A DNA stretch of 64,000 nucleotides, taken from Pollenia angustigena. Its lineage: Eukaryota; Arthropoda; Insecta; Diptera; Polleniidae. A program made the translations under genes and the position numbers. This document shows, piece by piece, positions 57,329 to 64,000 of the stretch (position 1 is the first letter of the stretch; each line of letters opens with the position of its first letter). The notes beneath the pieces were generated by a model. That model was not told where the DNA came from. It was given only the letters and a program-made list of their open reading frames with translations, and made no database searches. The stretch is taken from positions 207,393,253 to 207,457,252 of the forward strand of contig OV884060.1 in NCBI GenBank assembly GCA_930367215.1, in the 5' to 3' direction.

Positions 57329-57960
57329 ACAGCCGTACCTTAATAAAAGCGGAAGGCGGAACTTATATGCCATACCAAAGGGAGAGCTTTAACGTTGTGT
57401 CACGAACAGTAGTGATAGCTTTCTAGTTTAATAAAACCCACAAATTATAAATAAAAATAGAGATGAAAACGCTAGATTGACCAAAAAATAGCTAAATTGC
57501 AATTATTAATTAACAATAGCGGCAAACTTCACTACTAAACGAGCTGTCGAAATCGGGGGGCCTACTCTCTATTGCGATGCGAAAACAATTTCGATGCGAA
57601 AGCTAAATTCCAACTTGGTACTCTCTATTACTTTCGCAAAATTTTCTGAAAAAGAAGCAATAGTGGTAATAAAAATTAAAGATGGCGCGGATTTACAGTA
57701 ATGAAATGCCAAAGTGTGTACAAATATTTAAAATTGGAAAATTTAAATAAAATAAAGTGATGATTTACGAAAAGAAAAAAATTTAAAGGTGCGAAAGACA
57801 TAAGCGCAAACGTGTTGAAGAGTACCAATCGTTAGATTTGCTACAATTTTCTTCCGCATCGCAATAGAGAGTAGCCCCCCGGGTTTTCCAATTGTAAAGC
57901 GTTCAGGCCGCTCTATTCAAAAACTAGAAAACTCGTACCGCTTTTTTAAGGTACGGCTGT
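57329..57960. mobile_element. ACAGCCGTACC-ended TIR element
   Basis: ACAGCCGTACCTTAATAAAA at the left and its near-inverse at the right, TA outside both ends. Contains the MITE 57555-57880. A fragment with the same end is at about 4813. Confidence 0.78.
57555..57880. mobile_element. GGGGGG-ended MITE
   Basis: Left GGGGGGCCTACTCTCTATTG and CGATGCGAAA, right TTTTCTTCCGCATCGCAATAG-type arm ending CCCCCC. ~35-bp imperfect TIRs. Target duplication unresolved because of the G and C runs. No gene. Confidence 0.8.
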
Positions 57961-58165
57961 TATATGCAAGTCAACAATGGTATGCTTTGTTTATCTTTCG
58001 TCAAACCATCATCGACTGAGCCTTTTAAGGCTCTCTGTATAAATCATATTTTCAACAATTATACGGCAAGCATTTCACGAGTTGTAAGAGAATATCCACA
58101 TGAGTCTCATACGATTCTTGACATGAAAGTCTCGCTAGATTACACTACTTGACAGTTTTTTGACT

Positions 58166-58527
58166 AAATGAATCTGACACCTAATCTTTATGTAAAATTC
58201 TCCACTGAATCAGACTTTTCAAAAGTAGAACAGTTTTTGAGAAATTCCAAAATAGCCGTTATTTGTGTATTTAAAAACAGATTATGTGACAGAAATGCAA
58301 ATATCTGCAAAAGTTTATGTATATATTCCTTTTTCGTGAAAGGCTATAAAATTTCTAAAAAAAAACCATGGGTCGTTTGTGAAGATGAGACAATAAATGG
58401 CAGAGTTATAGTGGACAAAATTTCAAACTTCATTATAAATTTGATGATTTTTTGCAATTTTGCTCGTTTTTTTTATATTCGGATTCAGCGGGCAATTTTA
58501 CATCAAAATTAGGTGTCAGATTCATTT
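58166..58527. mobile_element. 362-bp MITE with ~34-bp TIRs
   Basis: AAATGAATCTGACACCTAAT at the left and its perfect inverse at the right, continuing as ATGTAAAATT in each arm. A 114-codon open frame spans nearly the whole element and both arms, so it is judged fortuitous. No target duplication seen. Confidence 0.8.
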
Positions 58528-59089
58528 GGTTACGACTTTGCTGCACTGAAAGAAAAATGCTTCATATATTTAATGAATCATTTTCATAAAAAAGTTTTCC
58601 TTGGGTAAATGAAAATTTTCATTGTCTAAATGGAATTTCATAGGTTTGATGAAGTATTTTCGTTAAAATCGCTTCATTCTATTTCGTAATTACGTTAAAA
58701 ATTTTCATTGGATATATGAAAACTTAAGTTTGTCCAAGTTAAACAAAAAATTTTAATTGGGAACTTAAAAAAACAATATACAAACATAACTGTATTCATA
58801 AATTAATACAAAATTATAGTTTCCTTAAAAAAATGTTTAATTGTTATTTAAAAAATTTAAGATTTAATAACATCATACATCTAATGTTACATGTATGCCA
58901 TTAAAGTTATGAAATCAAAAAAATTTTTTATAAAAGCAACATATTTCAATAATTGCCTTCATAAATTTAAATTTTCATTATGACAATAAAAATGTCATTA
59001 TAGTAATGAAACAAAAACTTTCAATCCACTTTCAATCAACGTTGTTATTGTTATTATGGACAATTTAATCTCATATTTAGTATGGGATC

Positions 59090-59222
59090 ACACTATGAAA
59101 GTTTTCTTTCATAAAGTCTGAGTTTATTGGTGAGAGGTGAAGAGAACATGCTTTTATTTTCACCTCTCTCACCCATAAACTCAGACTTTCTGAAGGAAAA
59201 ATTTCATAGTGTGAACCCAGAC
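59090..59222. mobile_element. 133-bp MITE, PIF/Harbinger-like
   Basis: Arms GTATGGGATCACACTATGAA and (reverse complement of right end) GTCTGGGTTCACACTATGAA, TTA on both sides (59087-59089 and 59223-59225). Copy 1 of the host element is uninterrupted here (CATATTTACGCTCTTAATTG near 55970). Interior is a palindrome around CACCTCTC/GAGAGGTG. A half copy is at 16830. Confidence 0.9.
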
Positions 59223-59272
59223 TTACGGTCTTAATTGAGAAAAAAACATAGTTTTTTTATACAAAAACTACA

Positions 59273-59400
59273 CTGCCCCGGTAGACTAGCTGGTAGTGAG
59301 CTAGTCTATCAGCACCGAGGTTACATGTTCGAATCCCACCAGAGACAGAAAAAAATAAAAAATAAAATGAAGTAAAATAAAATAAGAAAAAAGAAAAAAA
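59273..59400 (+). mobile_element. tRNA-like SINE head inside the 58.5-kb element
   Basis: CCCCGGTAGACTAGCTGGTA, B box ATGTTCGAATCCCAC, CAGAGACAG and A-rich tail. A box-like TAGCTGGTAGTGAG. Not a functional tRNA fold. Confidence 0.68.
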
Positions 59401-60017
59401 ATAAATAAAAAAAAAATGAAAAAAAAAATTTTACTTTATTGAAAGTATTCATCCAATGAATAATATTCATGGATCTAATGTAATGTTTCATTAAGTTCTT
59501 TTAATGAAACAGGTTTAATTGATCCAACGAAGCGCTGCATAGGTTCCTTTATAATGCAATTTTTCATGGGATTAATGTCAAAATTCGTTAGTATTGCGAA
59601 GAAAATTCTTTCAGTGTGGAAATTTGTGACGCAGTGTTATTTTTACCCACCTCTTCAACGATTCCCACAACGATTAAAGAAGCGTCTTTCGCTCTGCTAT
59701 GGAAGAATCTCACTCGTGGTACAGTTTTTCCCGTGTGAGAAATCTTCTACGATTAAAAAATGCGGTCATCGACGATCAAAGACGCTCTTCATGAGACTTC
59801 CAGTAGCTCTTACACGATTGAACATGCTAGCTGGGGATGAAGTAATTATGTTTTTGTTTAAATGTTTTTTTTTTTTATAAAATTCGAACAAAACTTGTTT
59901 AAAAGCAACTAAATTTTAAGTTTTCTGATTTTTCGAAACGATAAAAGAGATTTTCTTATTTTTTCTCAGGAAACTGACGATTTTCTTATAAATTTATCTG
60001 GCAGCCCTGGTGTTAGT

Positions 60018-61155
60018 GTTTTTATATGGTTTGTGGCTTGGAAACTAAAAAGAACTTTTTGCATAAAAAAGAAAATTGTATTTGTGAGTTGCAGGACATG
60101 CTAAGTTAGTTGGTTAGCAACTCACTTGCGATTTGACAACCACGCTAGTGGCGGAACATGTCCGAATAATTTTAAAATATACACGTTCAATAAATATCGT
60201 GATATTTGGATCGCGATCTATATTGATGGATCACATAAAATGATGCTTTTCTGCGATATGGATCATATGGATCCATCAATATTGCATGCTACGCGTTCAA
60301 TATTTAGCAGGGCCCTAAGAGACTATTAAACTTACACACTGCAGATGAAATTTCATCAAAAAGTTGAGGATGAAGTTTCTTTTAGGAAAAGCGCCTTTGA
60401 AGGCAATAAATATCATTCCGGAAAATGTGTACTTTTTTAAAGAAAAAATACTTTAAAAACAAAAAAGTCCTTTTTTGGATAAAGTTACATTAATGGCCGA
60501 TTTCACCAATTTATTTAAATACTTCGTTTTTCATGTCAAATAAAAATAAAATGTATGAAAAACTATATCTAAAAATGAATTCATATTAAAATAAAATTGG
60601 TGAAATTTACCATAAGACAAAGATGTTTTATAAAATGTTGTTTTTTTTTTTTTTTTGGAAATACTTTTAAAAAAATTAAATAATAAACAAAGCGGTTGTT
60701 TTTACAAAAAAAAAAAAAATTATAAAATTTAAAGGCAAAAAAAGTCCTTTTATGTAAAAAGACACTTAAAACAAATATAAATAAAAAATTTGGAAAAATT
60801 ACATTATTAATTTTTACAAAAAGGTACCTCTTCATCAAGAAGTACTTTTTACAGTAAATTATTTTTCAATTAGTTTTTTTTTGCACAGAAGGTAAATAAA
60901 TTATATTTTCTTCATACTCTTCAATTTGAAAATATAAATAATTGAACGATTTATTAAAATAAATATTTACAGTAGTTTTGACTTAAATGCCTTTTGTTTA
61001 CGTGCACTTTTGACTGCACACAAAAAAATATGGTGGCCACTTTTTCACATAAATATCCAATTTAAGCTGTTTTTAAAAACAAAAATGGCAAACAAGGCAA
61101 GTTGGCATCATTATAATTCATTTATTTTTTAGCATGTTGCTACATTTATGCATAT
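60018..61155. repeat. Low-complexity tract, block 3, with a short inverted pair
   Basis: AAAGTCCTTTTT/AAGTACTTTTT motifs from 60420 on. At 60200-60300, TATTGATGGATC and GGATCCATCAATATT form an inverted pair inside a 67-codon open frame that I do not treat as a gene. Confidence 0.45.
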
Positions 61156-61371
61156 GTGACAGCGCATAGAGAAAGGGACCAGTAAAAACCAGCTACACAA
61201 AACCCTACCTCTTGACCTGCGCGCGTTTTCAAGGTTGACCAGCAAGGTTGAGATGTGTCGCTTTCAAGTGAGACCAATACCAACACGCTCAGTGATGGTA
61301 CACCAAATTTACACGTATTTAAATCTTTAAAATGGCAAAACCCTTAGTTCACTTTCTATTTTTTGCGTCAC
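61156..61371 (-). mobile_element. GTGAC-ended MITE, copy 3
   Basis: 216 bp, inverted relative to copies 1 and 2, flanked by ATAT on both sides. Contains CACGCTCAGTGATGGTACAC. Confidence 0.88.
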
Positions 61372-61375
61372 ATAT

Positions 61376-61672
61376 GCATACTTTTTGAATAAGTACCTTT
61401 TTGAAAAGTACCTTTTTTAAAAAATACCTTTTTTAAAGTACCTTTTTTTTAAAAGTACCTACTATGAAAATTACCTTTTTAAAAATAATTCTTTATTAAA
61501 AAAAAAAAATAGTAAATTTGACCAAAAAAATATAATTTTTAGATAAAATTAGCATTTTGCAATAAATAACTTTTTACCGCAATTTATCTGTCTACATTTT
61601 TATAAAACATGCGATTTTTTTGAATAGAATCTTTTTACAAAACAGGAAGTACCATTTTAATAAAAAATTATT
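61376..61672. repeat. Low-complexity AAAAGTACCTTTTTT tract, block 4
   Basis: The clearest stretch of the motif: five successive AAAAGTACCTTTTTT-type units at 61380-61470. No gene. Confidence 0.65.
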
Positions 61673-62374
61673 TTTTATACCCACACCACAATAGTGGAGA
61701 GGGTGTTATGCATTTGTGCTGATGTGTGCAACGCCTTAAAATATTGGTCATAGCTAGACCCACCTTAAAGTAAACCGATCGACACAGAATCACTATCTGA
61801 GTCGAACAAACGATGTCCGTTCGTCCGGCTGGCTGGCTGTCCATGTAACCTTGTGCGCAAATTTCGGAGATAATTTAATAAAATTTGGGTCATAGGTTCT
61901 TATTGGCACAAGGACCAAGCCTATTGAGAATGGGCCAAATCTTGGGACCACGAGTGAAGATAAGGGGAAATTTCTTCCTCTTAGAATCTATCAAACCGAT
62001 TTTAATGATATTTAAAACATATATAGAACCATATCTATATAGACACAAAAGGTATGCATTTCTTAAAAAAATAGGAACACGAGGGGAGATATTGGCAATT
62101 TCTGCCTCTCAAACCGATTTTAAAGAAATTTAAAACATTGATAGATCCATACCTATATGGATACATAAGCTATACAGTTTTTCAAATATAGGACCACAAG
62201 GGGAGGTAGGGGGCGATTTCTGCCTCTCACAAACTTTTAAACCGATTTTATTGAAGCTTATAAAAATAGATAAATCTATATTTATATGGACACATAAGCA
62301 CGATGTGTTTTTAAATACTGTGGTGTAGGGTATCATATGGTCGGGCTTGACCGACTATACTTTCTTACTTGTTT
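61673..62374 (-). repeat. Hairpin-ended repeat, family B, copy 5
   Basis: Both ends and three ~118-bp units present. Ends GTCGGGCTTGACCGAC then TTTCTTACTTGTTTT. Similarity to the 46.9-kb locus continues ~60 bp beyond this end. Confidence 0.85.
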
Positions 62375-64000
62375 TATCAGAGATTAATGCCAAAACAAAT
62401 GTTTAAGCTCGTGGGAGTCTTACCTTTCTCATGTCTTATTGACAAGATTCTTCCTTTTTCTTCTTTGAACATGAATTGGCGTTCAAACGATTCATGTCAT
62501 GTTGACGACATGTGCTTTTTTGATATTGAAAACAATAACAAAATTAAACAACGAATGAAAAAGCAAAACGTCAAGACAGTACATGCATCTGTGTACTCGT
62601 TTCTTTTCCCCTCGTCCCTCTCGCCTATAAATTAGCAATCATGTCAATAATACAAGAGCCGTATGAACACAGACTTACTTGTTTTTAATACAATAGAACC
62701 TTTCAAAAAAAAAAATTTTTAAAAGTGCATTCCTGCGAAATTATCCTTTTTTGCAAAAAAAGAGTAGCTTGTTCAAACTTTTTTAAAAGATTTTTTGACA
62801 AAAAAGTACCTGTTTACAATAACAAAAAGTCTTTTAAGGAAAAAAACTGATTCGTTTTTTTTTAATTGTCAACGATAAGTTTTTTTAATAAAAAATTTAT
62901 AAATCAATGCGCAGAATGGTACTTTTAACGAAAAATCTGCTTTTTTTAATACTTTTTGAAATTGTTTTTACGAAAAAGTACCTGTTTACAGTTCGAATAG
63001 GTTTTAAGAAAAAATGTTTCATTTTTACTTGTTTTTTTTTATTTCTTTCAAAAAATTCCTTTTTTCCAAAAAAATTACATTTTTACTAAAAGGAACCCTT
63101 TTATTTATAATAGAAAAATGAAATAAACAATATTTTATTGGTTTAATTGAACACTTGAAAATTCTCTTTACTTCTTTTTTATTCTCTTCATAGTTTTTTT
63201 GCTTCTTCAACTATTCAATTAAATAGTTTTTAGTTTCAAAATTAATTGATTCATTAATATTTTATTTCAAAATAAGAGAAAAAAGAAACACTGAAATCCA
63301 TTAAAACTGAAACTTTTTAAATTGATAGCGAACACAAGTTTTGAATTACTTTTTTCATACGAGTAAAAATAATTATAGAGTGTAATTACGAGTACAAGTT
63401 GTCCGTCGGTCCGTTTATCCATCTGTCATTCTCATTGCTGTCAGTTTAGAACATTTGACAAATTTGTCTCAATTAAAAGACGACAACAACCAAAACATAC
63501 AGACAATTTTGTTTTTAAGTGAAATTAAATAAAGAACAAAATCTAAAAAATCAAATTACTTGATTTCCTTCTTTCTGCACTTACACGGATTGATGAATAC
63601 TCAATCAAACACACACACACACACAGACACAGAATTATAACGACTTGAAAATCAGCCAGTCTACTGACTCATTGACTGACTTGTGATTGATATTCATTAG
63701 ACAGACCTGTGTGTAGCGAACAAGGTTGGTTGGTCTTTCTTTCAGTGTTTAATATTTTACGCCTTTTTTTCATTCATTACAATTAAATCGATAAAAATCA
63801 AGAGCTGATCTTTTTTGTCTTTAATTTTATTTAATGGATTAATATGCAAGTGCTGTGTTTTTATTTTGTATCTTGAAAATTGTTGGCTGTCTTTTTGTGA
63901 CTCAAGAGAGTGATGAAGACTAATTACACGCGTCAGTGTGGCGTGGAGCAAATTGTTGTATTCAGAAACTCTTCTTTTGACGACAAACCAGAAAAAATAT
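62375..64000. other. AT-rich DNA to the window end
   Basis: 62375-62435 is shared (inverted) with 46910-46974. 62690-63200 is the AAGTACCT-type low-complexity tract. A (CA)n run lies at about 63609-63625. No gene is recognised. Confidence 0.4.

Larger units (their letters stand above)
58544..59616 (+). mobile_element. CACTGAAAG-ended TIR element with tRNA-like module, copy 2
   Basis: Same ends as 55064-56394, flanked by TG on both sides. Lacks the 384-bp insertion of copy 1 but has a 133-bp MITE at 59090-59222. tRNA-like module at 59273-59400. Confidence 0.86.
57155..60009. mobile_element. hAT-like element, 2,855 bp, filled with other insertions
   Basis: Left end CAGGGCTGCCAGATTTGACG, right end (reverse complement) CAGGGCTGCCAGATAAATTT. 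Flanks GTGTTAGG and GTGTTAGT agree in 7 of 8 bases, consistent with an 8-bp duplication. GACGATTT recurs in both subterminal parts. Removing the three direct insertions (57329-57960, 58166-58527, 58544-59616) leaves roughly 790 bp without a recognisable transposase. Confidence 0.82.

Noticed and set aside
58168..58512. 114-codon open frame as a gene
   Set aside because: It runs from one TIR of a MITE into the other, so the sequence is explained by the element.
60126..60329. 67-codon open frame
   Set aside because: Contains an inverted pair (TATTGATGGATC/GGATCCATCAATATT), has no domain, and lies in a low-complexity tract.
2731..64000. Engrailed paralogue within the window
   Set aside because: No second homeobox sequence was found in any frame read.

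Overview
This is nuclear DNA of a higher fly (Diptera, probably Cyclorrhapha). The evidence is an engrailed-family homeobox gene whose protein is closest to Drosophila Invected, typical metazoan introns, AT-rich unique DNA, and a dense load of fly-type transposable elements (TEs). No prokaryotic, organellar, rRNA or CRISPR feature is visible.

Gene content is very low. The only confident host gene is the 3' end of invected (inv) at 1926-2527 (+): two coding exons split inside the homeobox. The upstream exons lie outside the window. The remaining ~61 kb looks like intergenic or regulatory DNA filled by TEs. The paralogue engrailed, a neighbour of inv in Drosophila, is not seen. Two weaker protein-like stretches on the minus strand (18.4-19.15 kb and 33.7-34.2 kb) are unrecognised.

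Layout: 0-1.3 kb, a hairpin-ended repeat (family A) with ~154-bp tandem units, followed by inv. 3-12 kb, small inverted-repeat elements (MITEs), a short Helitron, and hairpin-ended families B and C. 12.56-16.14 kb, a decayed mariner split by a 2,750-bp Transib (RAG1-like) transposon that has 37-bp terminal inverted repeats (TIRs) starting CACAGTG and a 5-bp target-site duplication (TSD). 17.6-21 kb, a MITE-like element, protein-like fragments and a second mariner. 21.2-26 kb, a ~19-bp satellite in both orientations, interrupted by TIR elements. 26.8-31.5 kb, a Tc1-like derivative, a 0.4-kb tandem array, tRNA-derived SINEs and a half-duplicated MITE. 33-36 kb, a Harbinger-type MITE and a nested TIR element. 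36-42 kb, family B, a ~1.1-kb segmental duplication, a SINE and family A. 42-49 kb, mostly unique AT-rich DNA with a dead mariner. 49.3-52.2 kb, family A split by a hAT element that carries two further insertions. 53.3-54.7 kb, a three-deep nest of elements. 55-62.4 kb, a degenerate low-complexity tract repeatedly split by TIR elements, a hAT, MITEs and family B.

For many insertions the exact ends are supported by matching TSDs or by comparison with an uninterrupted paralogous copy in the same window. The most notable element is the Transib copy: its three putative catalytic acids and its C2H2 zinc ligands are all readable, yet it is broken by at least one frameshift and one nonsense codon. 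All family assignments come from reading the sequence and family knowledge; no database search was possible.
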